This document shows positions 36,506-48,322 of a stretch of 64,000 bases of DNA, in pieces. The stretch is taken from contig JAECYW010000035.1 in NCBI GenBank assembly GCA_023014335.1, forward strand, positions 248,001 through 312,000, written 5' to 3'. Source of the stretch: Galerina marginata. Its lineage: Eukaryota > Basidiomycota > Agaricomycetes > Agaricales > Galerinaceae. The notes beneath the pieces were generated by a model, which was not told the DNA's origin, did not search any database, and saw only the letters and a list, made by a program, of their open reading frames with translations. A program made the position numbers and the translations under genes. Positions within the stretch are counted from its first letter, which is position 1. Each line of letters opens with the position of its first letter.

Positions 36506-38695
36506 TCACCCCAACCCCGCACTACTAGGCACCGCACTCCCCGGCGGCCCACCCTCAATGCCCATCTTCTTCCTAACCAGCTCAAAAGTCTTCAACATCT
36601 TCCTCCTCGCCCCAAGCGCCGCAACCCCCTTCGCCTCAAGCGCCGCCTCATCCATGAGCACCATATCCTGCCACTTGCTCCCCTCAAAGTTCGGGGTATA
36701 CTTGTGCAGCCGCAAACTCCTCAACCACCCCGCCACGTCGTTCAGCAGCGCCGGGTCCACGTCCTCCTCGCCCTTCGGCGTGCTGTTCCCCCCGAGCCCG
36801 CCGTGCCCAGTTGACGACGCGCTCCGCAGCCCAGGAGACCTAGCGCTCCCCGGCCCGCTCTTGAGGTTCATATTATTCATCCCCATCCCCATCCGCCCGC
36901 CATTCGGACCGCCCACGCCAGCAGAGAGCATCCCGCCCCCCGGGCCAATTCCCGCGCTCATCGGCTGCATCCCGAGCCAATTCGGCTGGCCAAAGCCCGA
37001 CGCGGCCATCTGCGCGGCGAGCATCTGCGCCTCCGGGCTCATGTTCATCATGCTCAGCATGTTGAACGGGCTCATCGGCTGCATGCCCAGCCCGGGCATC
37101 CCCATCCCCATCGTCGGGCTCCCGAGCGGGCCCATCCCGAACCCGCCCTGCACCGACGCCCATTTGCATCCCGAGCCCGTTCATGGGGTTCGCGCCCGTG
37201 TTGGATCCGGCGTCCGAGGTGTTGTCGCCGCCGAACCTGTTCGGCTGGTTGTTGTTGTTGGATTGGTTATTGTTCGCTGGGCCCCGCCCAGTCCAGCTCG
37301 CGCCGTTGCTGGCGTTCCGCATGCCGCCTGGGCCGCCGCGGCCTGGTGGGGGGTTGTTATTATTATTCACCGGGTTCCCGTTATCGTCGTAGACAGCCCC
37401 GCCGTTCCCGCCCGGCTGGGTCTTGATGTTGCGCCGGTGGATGGTGGGGTCGCCCATGCGCGGGACGCCAGGGGCAGCGGCGCTGTGCCATTCCGTGGCG
37501 GGCTTGGTGGGCTCGACGGGTGCGGGGCGCGGTTCCTTCTTGAACATCGGGATCAGCGGGGTGGTGACCATGCTCGCCCAGCTGTCGTTCGCGGGTGGGG
37601 CGGTCGCTTCGTTGTTGGCGGCAGCGGGGGTGGTGGTTCTGGGGGTGCCGATGGAGCCAGAGAACTCGGTGCTCTTGGGACGCGAGTTGCTTTCCTGCGC
37701 TGGGGCGGTCTGTTGCTCGGAGACTTGGCTGAGCAGAGTGGATGGACCCCAGGACGCGCGTCCGTCGCCTCCGGCAGAGTTGAGGACGGGAGCGGAGATC
37801 CTGTGAGCTGCGTTGCTGGCCTTGAGCTTGGCACGCTGCTGGGCGAGTGTGGCAGCAGCGGCGTCGTTCTGGCCGGCAGGAGGGATGGCGGCCGATTCGG
37901 GCGACAGATAATTGGAATTATTATCAAGGGCGAGAGACTGGCGATTGCCGGTGGAAAAATTACGGGCGGTCGGCGAGGCTGGGAGACCAGACTTGAGACC
38001 AGGAGACTTGATGCTCGCAAGTTTGGCTTCCATCTGGCTCTGCATGGAACCTGGATGAAGGGGAGTGTCAGCGATGAATGTAGGTTGAAAAGCTGAAAGG
38101 AAGTACCACCCATGGCGGGACTGAGCAGGGCTGTCATGGGGTCTGACCTTGCCATCTGCTGGAGAACGGTGATGAAAAAGCGGATCTGGACTTGGGTAGA
38201 ATGTTGGAGAAGACTGTATAGAGCGGCTGTGCGCTCTGCTTCGGAAAGAACTTTGAACCCTGGAGAGGGATTAGCGGGGAATCGATGAAAGAAATAAGGC
38301 GACTTGCATTGCTCGATGGCACTGAGTTCCTCTTTAAAATTAACATCGAGGGAGGCGGCAGCCATATCCTCCAAGGTAGCTTCGTAGTTTTGAAGGTTCT
38401 CAAACCATTGGTCCAGGGCCTCGGCTGAAAAGGGTAAAGGGTGGTCAGCATGACAAGTGTGGCGTCCGACATAAACAAAAAAAAGCGGACCTTCTGGAGT
38501 CTGGAACATGGCACCACTGCCTAGTAGCTCGCTAGTAGGTCTGGCGCTGGATTGTCCACCTGGGCGGGGGGAAGCGGGGGCGAGAGTCGGGGTGCCGCGG
38601 GCGGTGGGCCCCATGGACTGGCGGGCGCTGGCCTTGCCGTTTTCATGCGGACCTGGGCTGGGACTGGGACTGGTAGAAGGCGGGCGGAGACTCAT
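36506..38695 (-). CDS. VTS1: SAM-domain RNA-binding protein, VTS1/Smaug type
   Basis: Vts1 binds stem-loop Smaug elements in mRNAs through its SAM domain and recruits deadenylation. The protein starts [16 protein letters not shown]. It has the conserved N-terminal module [20 protein letters not shown], then [18 protein letters not shown] and [20 protein letters not shown] long Asn/Gly/Met-rich linker follows. The C-terminal SAM domain includes [40 protein letters not shown] and [14 protein letters not shown]. The stop is at 36508-36506. The intron joining IEQ to WFKVLS uses a GC donor (38307) with a normal AG (38260). One extra base near 37154 shifts the frame between GLGMQMGVG and [10 protein letters not shown]. 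The large plus-strand frame on the opposite side is a shadow of this gene. Confidence 0.9.
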
Positions 38696-40677
38696 TGCGA
38701 ATAGGATATAGGATGTGGGAAGATGCTAGAGAGGGATAGACCTGCTGTGTGAACAAGATGCAACTGGAGAGTGCTGCAGATGTTCTAGACGAGACCAGCG
38801 GAGCCTGCCGGTCTAGCGAAGAGCTGTTCTTTGGATGTGGTCGTCGTGAACAAAACACAAATGTGCTGGCCAAGCAACCCATAGTAACACCGTTATCGTC
38901 ACGCATGACAAATTCCCATCTCTTGATCCTCCTTGATTGTTAGTTTCATCTCCTCACTCTGTCATTTCCTCCAGGTTTCAGGAACTCTGCACCACCTCAT
39001 ATCCTTGGGGCACTGTACTTTATCGACCATGAAATTTGCTAGTGAATGGTCTTGTCCGATGGCCTCTCCTGTCTTCAGTTTTCAAAATCTTCACCCAAGC
39101 GCTGCACAGCTTGCATCAGTGATGCTTTACTTCGAACTCTAGGTGATTTTCACAGCCCGGATATCTTTCTTAAATCGGTTCTTCTTGCAGTCGACTCTTC
39201 GAGTTGAACGATGAACTCGGAGCCACTTCGACCCATGGGTTCATACCTCCTCATGAACTGACCGACACTTCGCCTCGCACCACCAATGGTGGCGAAACGG
39301 ACTTCAAATCCGCGATTGGTGCGCGAAATGATTTCTAGCAATATTTTTGCACCGCCTCCTGCTCAGAACATTCGATCCATATGCTGGATCTCTGTACTCG
39401 CTTTTTCCCTCCTGTTTACAGTCGCAACCTCGCGGGCAGTCGACCCCAGACACATCAAAATCCCGAAGCCGGGGAGATTTTTATCTTTACTTTTCTAGAG
39501 TCAAAAGATATATCCATAGTTGGTCGAAAAACCTGGAAAGCGGCACAGCGTATCCACTCGGTGGCATAGGCTCTCCCGGTACTCGTCGACCGGCTAAGGA
39601 TGAATCTGTCCAAAATCTGGCTGTCTATCTTATCTTTTATTTTGACAAAACACTCAGCTGCAGTCTGATATACATAGCAAGAGAGTTCCTCATGATCATT
39701 ATCCCTTGTGTAGGTTTTCCCAACCGCCGGCGTCGTTTCCCCAAGCGCGATCATCTATAATTCGTTTTCTCTCTTTCCTTCGCCTGGGACATCGTTGGTT
39801 GTGCTGCTGTCGCGTTAGTTTTGTAGGAGCTGGGATATTTCGTTTCGAAAAATAACTCTTTCATTTTCATTTAGCAAAGCATGAGCGCTTGAGCCTTTGT
39901 TTCTCCGTCTTCACAAAAATCAAGGGGTGGCGGAATGTGGAAAATGTACTAACACTCACTATTTTTTTTTCAGGCCGGAGGGCAACCCCCCCTCTTCCCC
40001 CCTCCCAAAAAGGGTATGTTCTCTGTGAATGTGTGTTTTTGTCTGGTGTTCTCCAAGAAAAAATCAGTTCCCTCTGTGGTTTTGGTCGCTCAAATGATAA
40101 ATTATATACAGATCCTCTATTCCTTCCCCATCACAAATTTTCCGTGCCATTTCAGGTTGAAGGTGTCTATTTTCCCCCCATTCCGCTCATTATCTACGTG
40201 GTTGAAAGTCATATGTATTAAATATTTTCCCTATGTACATCCTCTTGGCCCTTTCAGACCGCTAGACCCCCTTTTGGCGCAAATCCCGTCTTCCGCCGAG
40301 GCAGTGAGCCACAAGCAACTGATTTTAAGTCAAGAAATGAGAAGGTCACTATATTGTTTTTTCTGCCTGTCGCCTCCCTCGCACCCTATGTTCGGGATCC
40401 ACGTTCCGGCACCCCTTGACAAAAACTATAACTCGGAGTACGAGGCATAAAAGCCTCACGGGTATGGTACTGTCCACGACTTGAAATCAGGTTACGACTA
40501 CTAGTCATTTTATTAAAACTGCGAGCAACTTGGCGTGTTGGCGTCGATGTCGATTGCAGGGAGAGACAAGTATAGATTAGATTAGATCGTGCACGTGATA
40601 TTTAAGATCTGTTGGGGTTGCGATTTCACCGTAACGTCAACGCTTTCCTTCTTTTCTTTTCTCCTAATTAATGTCTA
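38696..40677. other. Intergenic region between VTS1 and the lipase gene
   Basis: No gene could be supported. Two minus-strand frames look somewhat protein-like but were not recognised: 39150-39341, with RFATIGGARRSVGQFMRRYE, and 39455-39754, with SRSTSTGRAYATEWIRCAAF. They might be exons of one unknown gene. The remainder is A/T-rich. Confidence 0.3.
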
Positions 40678-43371
40678 ATGAGTAGCATCTACTTTCCAGC
40701 TCATGTCGTCCTTCTCTTCAGAAGAATCGTAAACGTCGTCTCAACACTTTCGATCTCCAACCAATACGTTTTTCACCGTCAGGAAAAGGCAGATGATCCA
40801 CCACGGCATGTCACTTGGAGTGGCTTAAAGGACTTCGGATCTAATCCTTCGAGATCTTCTTTGGAATACTTGAGGAGTGTAGGAATGGCCGCGTTGGACG
40901 CATAGGAATTATCGGGAAAGGAATTTATTGGTTTCAGAGGGCCTGAGCAAGGCCAATGGAGCAAGTACGAACCATCGTCATCCCGAGGCGGTTTTGAAAG
41001 GTATGCACAGCGGAACTTGATAGTTATAAGTTTCTTAATCCGACGTTTCAGCAACTTTAAATCTTCCCAACTGGATACCGGACAAGTTGGTACGTGGCCA
41101 AGCACCCTCTTCTCGTATCAGCCTGAACTCAACTTGCCACAACATAACGAGGAGCCACCTCCCAGTAAACCCCCCAAGCGGCCGGATCCAAGGAGACAGG
41201 AAGAAAAACACTGGAAACCTCCACGGAAGGATCCACCTTCAGTCCAACCAGAAACATGAAGGAGCTACAGCAGCCCCACCGGACACGATCCACCAGCTCC
41301 TCGTAAATCCAGCTCTGTTCGATCCAGTTCGTACACCACGATTTCCCATCGTTTTATGCCATGGTCAGCCTGTCATATTATCCGTGACCAGGCTTAGCTT
41401 GCTCAACTGATGATAACGCAGGTTTGTATGGTTTCGATTCCCGTGGCCCAGCGTCCTTCCCGAGCATGCGGATGCATTATTGGTCGAATGTGCTGAATAT
41501 TTTGCGCGGAACAGGTCGGTGCTGAGGTGATTGTACAGTCTGTGCCTGGGTGGGTTTTTGTACTACTTCATTGTATCTTTGGTTTCGATGACATATGTCG
41601 TCTAATAGCACTGGGTTTATCACCTCTCGAGCTGACGGGTTGGACGAGCAACTCCGGCTTCGTGCTCGTGGTCGCGGAATCAATTTCCTTGCACACTCGA
41701 TGGGTGGGTTGGACTGCCGGCATTTGATCTCGCATATTCAGCCCAGAGAATATGTCCCACTTTCCTTGACGAGCATCAGCACGCCACATCGTGGAAGCCC
41801 GTTTATGGATTGGTGCGCGGTGAGTACCTCATTTGTGTTGGCCATGGTATGCCATTGACATCAAATGTTCAGGATAACATCGGACTGGGCAAACTCAGGC
41901 AACAAGAACAAGAAATGATGGAACTGCTCAAACGACGCACACAACGCGACATTGAAGATTTTTCATCCGACATTGCCGATGAAGAAGTCTATGCGAAGCC
42001 TGAAGCACAGTCGCCTTCCCAGTCCAACTCCAACTCCAAACCCAAATCACCCACCGAGTCCTCCTTTTCCCTATCCCTCAGCTCCCTTCCCTCCTCCTTC
42101 GTCACCCTCCTGCTGTCCATAGTCGACTCACCCGCATACGCCAACCTCACCTCAAGCTTTCTCAACGATGTCTTCAACCCAGCCACGCCCGACGACCCCT
42201 CCGTCAAGTACTGGAGCGTCGCGGGGCGGATGTCCGCGGAGAGCGTGAGCGTGTGGCACCCTTTCTGGCTCCCCAAGATGGTGCTGGACGGCGCGGAGGA
42301 GAAGGAGCGGGAAAAGCTGAAGAAACTGTGGGAGGAAGAGGAGGACAAGGGCGGCAATCGGGGCGGGGGGTGGGGGAAGGAGATACCGTTTTGGGCGGAT
42401 GAGAGGCAGTGGGGGAATGATGGGCTTGTTACGGTGCAGAGCGCCCAGTGGGGAGAGTTTCTGGGGATCATGGAGGGCTGTGATCGTGAGTTTACGGTCT
42501 TCGATATTTCTGGGTGAATCTTGAATTTTTTTTCTGTCTTGTGATCCTAGACTGGGAGATGAGAGGTGCGCGAGGTATCGAATTCGGTGTTGATCTCCCT
42601 GCCATTCCTTCCATCGGCTTGGGGTCCTTACCGCTACCATCGTCCCTCTACAATCGGCGTTCTGGTCCGGTGGGTTCTACGCAACCACAAGCCCAAGCAC
42701 ATGGAGATGGGTGGGGCTTTGGCGACTGGACGCGTTTTGTCGGTGCGTGGAAGAAGAGTAAGGTCGACGCGGAGAAGGCTGAGGCCGAGGCAGCGACAAC
42801 ACTCACGCAGGATGGACATAAACGCGATCCTAAGAGTGACGATGTCGGTGCCAGTGGGAAGCAGGAGCGAGAAAGTATGAGCACTCTTTCTTCGTCGTCA
42901 TCGTCACCCTCTGTTAGGCCGCTGACACGGGAGACGGAGAACCAAAAGCGGAAGAGAGAGCACGAACAGAGGGTAGACGATCAGATCGTCAAGTCATCCA
43001 CCGATACGATGTCCGCTGTTTTCGACTGGCTGATCGAGAGGGTGCCCGCTCCGATTCTGGGTAGTTCCAAAGCGGTCGATGGGTCTGGTAATGGGGGGAA
43101 GGCGTCGGCTGCCACTGTTAAACCGGTACCGCTCCCTGGCGCAGGCTCAGGCGATAAGGCGCTCGGCGCGGCTGCTGTGGCATACACGGTAGGGCCTGGC
43201 TCGGACTCGGGCTCGAGTCAAGGACAGGCACAGACACCGCCGTCTGAGATGAAGCGCCGTATGGAGAGGGAGGACAAGGGGCGGCGGAAGAACAAGGAGC
43301 TGGCGAGTAAGGATGACTTGGAGCGGTTTTATATCGCTTTGACGAGGAAGATGTATGATGAGGGGCTGTAA
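40678..43371 (+). CDS. TGL2: Triacylglycerol lipase, TGL2-like alpha/beta hydrolase
   Basis: Yeast Tgl2 is a mitochondrial lipase; location here is inferred only. Early exons read HVTWSGLKDFGSNPSRSSLE and LNLPNWIPDK. The catalytic fold starts with RFPIVLCHGLYGFDSRGP (oxyanion region). The nucleophile elbow is FLAHSMGGLDCRHL, then SISTPHRGSPFMDW. The candidate acid is in WGNDGLVTVQSAQWGEF, and the His in EGCDHWEMRGARG straddles an intron. A long Ser/charged tail follows, ending in LTRKMYDEGL. The protein is longer than yeast Tgl2 because of low-complexity insertions. Extra bases near 40903, 41257 and 41514 shift the frame. The start is uncertain; the 40678 ATG gives a basic hydrophobic N-terminus that could be a targeting sequence. 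Confidence 0.8.
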
Positions 43372-43952
43372 TTGTGATGTAAGGTGTGGGATGTAATGTT
43401 GATACTTATACAGTAGGTCATTTATTTGTGTAATTCCTGATACTTACTTGGTTATAACACGGCGGTTCTTGTTGGTCTTCGAGATATAGATGGTATTGGA
43501 GTTCAGAGTTCGCGTTCAGTCCTCGAGTAATTTCGCCCATTCTGCTTGCCAATCCGGTTCCGCGAAGAATGCTAGAACAATTCATGCTTTTAGAGACCAG
43601 TTACTCCTCTGTTTCAAGCCAGTGAACCGTGACGAATCGAATAGACCCTGGCATCGCGCTGCAGGATCCTTGCCAAAACCGTTCTGGTTTGTGGGTCCCC
43701 GTTGTTTGTTCGTATTGATTGGTAGGTCCATAATCTGTCTATTTATAGATTTACAGATTGCGACGCGACCGTAATTCGAGGTCATCTTGATACAATATTT
43801 ATTATCTCTCAGGTACATTGTCAAAGAGAATTTTCCAGGATAAATTTCTAGAATTATAGAATTTCGGTTAGGAGGGTATTTTTCAACATTTACGGCGGCG
43901 TATGGTCTGCTCACAACGGAAAACTATAACGTACAAATATATACATGGATAT
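43372..43952. other. Convergent intergenic region
   Basis: No coding signal or repeat was recognised between the 3' ends of the lipase and the expansin-like gene. Confidence 0.4.
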
Positions 43953-44455
43953 TTAAATGAAATGCCAATCGAGCTTGATGCGACCGAGGTCCTGGTTAGC
44001 GAGGCGGGAGAACGCGGCGGGGGACAGATCAATGTCGTCTGGCCCGCAGCCAGGGCATTTATCAACCGCTGTGGCGTCAACGGTGTTTCCGTTGTCTGAT
44101 GTTATAAATGTTAGATGGTTTGAATTGAGTTCTGCACCAACTTATACTTGCAGTAAATTCTAATTTTCCTTCCACAGTTGCTTCCGTCTCCATATTTGTC
44201 GACAGAGAGGGCGACTATCAGATCGTTGTCACCGCTCCACTGTCCACAGGCGCCGAGCTATGGATAAGAAGTTAGTGACGATTGATTTCAGAAGAAACTT
44301 CTTTACACCCGGCGCAAAATAGGTTCCTGTCCGAAAGTGTATTAGATACCGTACGTTCTCAATATTTAATTTAAAAATTACATACCATCTCCATGAAAAG
44401 CGTTTGCCGTAGTCGCGACGATGGCCAAAGCGAAAAGAGATTGGATGAGTTGCAT
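43953..44455 (-). CDS. Secreted RlpA/expansin-like double-psi beta-barrel protein
   Basis: Exon 1 encodes a signal peptide, MQLIQSLFALAIVATTANAF, followed by HGDG. Later exons give TYFAPGLGACGQWSGDNDL, VDKYGDGSNCGRKIRIYC and the barrel core NGNTVDATAVDKCPGCGPDD, then IDLSPAAFSRLANQDLGRIK and a C-terminal WHFI. The Cys pattern and the DKCPGCG and DLSPAAF motifs are those of small fungal barwin-like/loosenin-type secreted proteins. These bind or loosen wall polysaccharides without a GH63-like or GH45 catalytic centre being required. Predicted length is about 120 aa. The join before NGNT is off by one base, so one junction is uncertain. It neighbours a secreted GH16 enzyme on the same strand. 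Confidence 0.85.
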
Positions 44456-46012
44456 TCCGTTGTTTGTAAATTCCTAGAACTTCGGAATGTGACAATTAGT
44501 CTAAAGAACAGCTTGAAATAAGGCATGGCTTTATACCACAGAAAATCACCATTCCTACGCGCCTGTCGGATCGTTTTATCATCAAGTTTGGATTAGAATG
44601 AGACATCTCACTAAGGCTTCAATATGTGTATCAAGTGAATGAGAAGGCATTTAAACCTATCTTAATATTTTTCTGGTTCAGTACTAGCCTCCGTCTTCGA
44701 AGTTGAGTTCAGCTTTCTAGTCAGGAATAGCTGTGACATTCCCGTAGGACTTACTGCCGCTCTTTGACCTTTCTTTGGAAAGTAAAGAATGGGCCGCACA
44801 TAAATTTGGCTGCGACGGCGTTGGTGATACTTCTAGGATAGTCTTATACTTAAGCGCCAATTTTTAGCACCGACTTGTGTTCTCAATGTCGAAACCATAA
44901 TACACGGCCAGGGCAGTTTTTTTGCTTGGCCGGCTAGCCAGGAAACACAGTGGGGAATCCGGGTGATATCCTCAAGGTGCCTAAAGCAATTCTATTCAAA
45001 GAAACATAGATATTAGTTGACAATTTCAGAAAAAAAGGGATTACCAGACGCGATCCCACTGCCGTGACTGCGTCCCAACATGCTAATCAAGACTCATACT
45101 AGTTTGAAGTTTTGTCCCCACAAATACTTGTGGTCACTCAATGAAGGCACTTAGCTTTGTTGGGGTTAACACCACTCTATCATCGACCCCATATTCGCGG
45201 CCTTTGGGCCAGAGATTAAGGGCCGAATAAATAAGACCGGAGAAGTGATCTAGTAATTGCTAGACCAAAGACTAGACCAACACCCAGAACTTCCGAATCA
45301 TAAATAAAATGCATACTATACTGCAGGTACGCAAGGCTGCTTGCCCACTTTTCATTCGGAACACTCTGTTTTAGTGACTACCCAAGCATGTTGATGGCGA
45401 GGCGTATCGCATGGCTTGAAGTAGAAAATATGGACTGCCATGGCACGCTAAAGAATTAATTCGGTGTCCATCAGGAAGGGCAAGGCCTTCAGTAAGAATG
45501 GCAGCAGGATGTAGTTCTCGAAGCAATCGCGGGAACACCCGTCCTAGTGTAAAATTGGACAACAGTAATGAGAAGAAGAGAAGGTTGGCTAACCACAGTG
45601 TCAACCCGCCCACCCTCAACGGGGCCGAGTGGTGAGTACATATCCCCGCAGTCGGCCTCCCCTGCTGACAATCAGCACAAATGGACGACAGGCGTGTGTC
45701 CCTGGTACATCAACGAGGGATCCTGAATTTCCAGCTTGGTAGTTACACAGAATTCACGCTGGGAATATCGCGTTTGACACTACTATTGTGGACCTCTTTG
45801 GTTTGGAAATAAAAATTATCGCTTCGAGAACAACTCTCGCACTATAAGCATTAATTCTAGTATAACTATTCGCTATCAAACTGCAATCCATTACTCTACC
45901 ACTCTAAGTAAATGTCCTGTACAAGCCCGAGGGTTCCACATCATGAAAGAGCGTGCATCATGCCAGTCTACAGTCTACACTATATACTTTGAATATTCAT
46001 TAAATAAAACCA
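44456..46012. other. Intergenic region between the two secreted wall-protein genes
   Basis: A minus-strand frame at 45371-45619 has a strongly hydrophobic start (LTLWLANLLFFSLLLSNF) but no recognised family, and it may be chance. The 45850-46010 end is A/T-rich. Nothing else was seen. Confidence 0.35.
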
Positions 46013-47547
46013 TTAGAACATCAACAGGGCGGCGACAGCCAAACCTGCCATGCCCACCCCAGCAACCGAGAAAGAAGCTGTCTTGAACCCGGAGTTACCA
46101 GCCACGATAGTATTTCGTTCCGTGCTTGCTGAACACACGCACGGAGGCGACCTCAAAGTAGGCGTTGTTGTACACGGAGCCATTGCCGACTACGTAGTCG
46201 TTGTAGCACACGCCGGAACAGGTCTGGGAGAACACGTTTGTGGCTCCTGCGAAATCTGTCGTAGGGAAGACCGCAACTCGTTAAGCCCGTCACCAAGAAT
46301 TTGTTAGATGCGCACCTCCGCAAAGCGTGATATCAAAGATGAGATTCTGGGGATCAAAGAATTTGTTCGAAGCGCAACCGGTCGACGGCCAATTTCCTAC
46401 TGGCATTCCGAGGGTTGAAGTGTCGATTGTGCTTGAGTTGGAGGAAAGGACGCCTGGCACGTTCGCGCGGGGGAAGAACCATATGCTAGAAAATTATTTA
46501 AATTTTATTTAAGCAAGTAAATCTCAACATAAGGGGGCCAAGAACGAGGATGAGGACGAGGACTCACGAGATACCAGTCTCCGCGAATTCGGTCACGAAC
46601 ACACCTCCTCCGGCTGCTGCAAAGGCTGCCCCGTAAGACTGAGGCGTCGGCACCGTGGTGATACACCCCTCATTGCTGTTACTTTGGAAGGAACAGTCTG
46701 TGGAATTGACAAGGGGTGATGACTGGACCTGTCCGACCTGGGTGCATCCCGGCAGGGTGTGGAGGCCCATTTGGCTGTTCATCACTTGATTCACGCCCTC
46801 GAATGTATCAATTTCTCTGACAATGAGAGCATGTAAGGTTGTGGACACGTTTTTTCAAAAAGAAAAGAAAATGATGTACCCTCCTGTCGGCCATGTCGGA
46901 GCGTTTGACCACCTAGGTATATTCGTTTATTGTGAGTTTTTCGATAGATTGGTCATTGGAAATCGGATCTACCATGCAGGCCACACCGAACACTGGAAAA
47001 ATTGACTAGTGAGAAACGGAATTCGGGTTGAGGTATTAAAATTAGACACACCCCGAAAGGAACATGAAGCATGTCCGCAGTCCACACACTGCCCACACTG
47101 AACCGCACGTCCGTTTGCATCCGAACACTGCTCCTCTTATCGTTGAAGACCACGGTCGACGTGTTATCCACAGCGATGATCGCATGCTTAGTCGTCGGGT
47201 TGACATACGCCAATTTCGAGGAAGTTGCTTGAGAAGCAGAAAGAAAACTAGTTGAATGAATTTTTGTCCGTTCAGCTGCATTGAAAAGGAGGCGAAGATA
47301 AAGAAACGCGCACTTTACGTCTCCGTTGGTTAGATTGTCAACTAAAACAACGAAATGGACTTCAGTCGATAAGGTGGAGAAGAGACAAAAACTCACAATG
47401 GTTATAAAAAGTCCACTCATCGAAGAATGTCGTTCCAGCGTACTCCTTCACCATATCATAGGTATCAGCTGCTACCGGAACAGCGGAGAAAGGGATAAGA
47501 AAGGCGAGCGTTATGAGATCCCGCATAGCTGGCCTCGAAAACATCAT
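46013..47547 (-). CDS. GH16 glycoside hydrolase, secreted, probably wall or membrane anchored
   Basis: The family includes endo-1,3(4)-beta-glucanases acting on fungal or plant wall glucans. The protein begins with a signal peptide (MRDLITLAFLIPFSAVPVAA within the first 30 residues). The family start is KEYAGTTFFDEWTFYNH, then NLTNGDV, AYVNPTTKHAIIAVDNTSTV and FNDKRSSVRMQTD. The catalytic ExDxxE is in GGEIDTFEGVN, with the first Glu as nucleophile and the last as acid/base. Downstream are TTVPTPQSYGAAFAAAGGGV and GNWPSTGCASNKFFDPQNL. If one extra base near 46127 is skipped, the C-terminus becomes a Ser/Asn stretch plus the hydrophobic tail FSVAGVGMAGLAVAALLMF. That fits a GPI-anchor signal or membrane anchor. 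Without the skip it ends in a non-family tail. At least six introns. Confidence 0.88.
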
Positions 47548-48081
47548 GGTGGTTGGTGGAAGAGAAAAGTGATGTCAAGGGTGTTGGAAATTAAAATATA
47601 CCCCGTAGATACGGGAAAAAGGATAAGATCGTGGAAAAACGGGGTGATGAGTAATTATGGTACGAAAGAACAAGGTTCCATGGGCACCTCGTTACACACC
47701 AGCAGTGGCGGTTGGATAGCCCAGGATAGCCTCGGAGCCCTTGCGATGGGGAACGGGACTCTTGCCCTGTCAAAATGCCCATGAAGGACCCTGGACCCTG
47801 TCCTTTCCTTTTGCAGGCTCTAGCAACTTACGCGTTTCGTCCTGGCCAAGATCGACACAGCGAAGGCAGAAAACTCGGAAAAATTCGGCTCTGTATTCCA
47901 TCGATGATGTACACCGCATGGAACAGCCTTTGAAGGTAAAAAAATGAGTGGGGTCGGCGAGTCCAGCCTCGGGTTGACATTCCGTTCATTTGATCGCTGG
48001 GAAAAAAGGACACGGAGACTCGGCCGTTGATGTAAAAATAGACAAACGTCGCGTGGGATTCAGCATCAGTATTCTCGCAAT
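47548..48081. other. Spacer between the GH16 gene and the transposon
   Basis: This holds the promoter of the minus-strand GH16 gene and the unresolved outer boundary of the Plavaka element. No coding was supported. Confidence 0.4.
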
Positions 48082-48217
48082 TAGCTTTTTTGTGGTTGTG
48101 CAAGTGAAAAAAGCGGGAAAAAGCTTGAAAGTAACAAGTCAAAAAAGCCAGGTGTCTAAACCGAAAAAGCTGGCTACTTTTCGGATGGCTTTACGAAAAG
48201 GAAAAGTCAAAAAGCTA
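48082..48217. repeat. Left palindromic end with AAAAAGC subterminal repeats
   Basis: The segment opens with TAGCTTTTTTG and closes with CAAAAAGCTA, which can pair. Between them AAAAGC recurs at least four times. A further copy (gaaaaagcgaag) lies just outside. The arrangement resembles the right end at 54227-54315 and probably contains transposase-binding sites. Confidence 0.6.
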
Positions 48218-48322
48218 CGGAAAGCTAGAAAAAGCGAAGAGGTCAATTCTAGATTTATATACGAAAATATAAGTGCAGCCAAGTAGTCTAATCAGGCCTG
48301 GAGTCCGTAAACACCTACGCGA

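Noticed and set aside
36558..38096. 512-residue open frame on the plus strand
   Set aside because: It lies exactly opposite the VTS1 coding exons and is Pro/Gly/Arg-biased, as expected for a GC-rich shadow; VTS1 on the other strand has clear family motifs.
39290..39320. Possible tRNA-like TTCAAATCC element
   Set aside because: No complementary stems at tRNA spacing; the sequence does not fold as a cloverleaf by inspection.
47990..48286. Lysine-rich 98-residue frame
   Set aside because: Its Lys codons come from the AAAAAGC repeats of the transposon's left end, so it is low-complexity DNA, not a protein gene.
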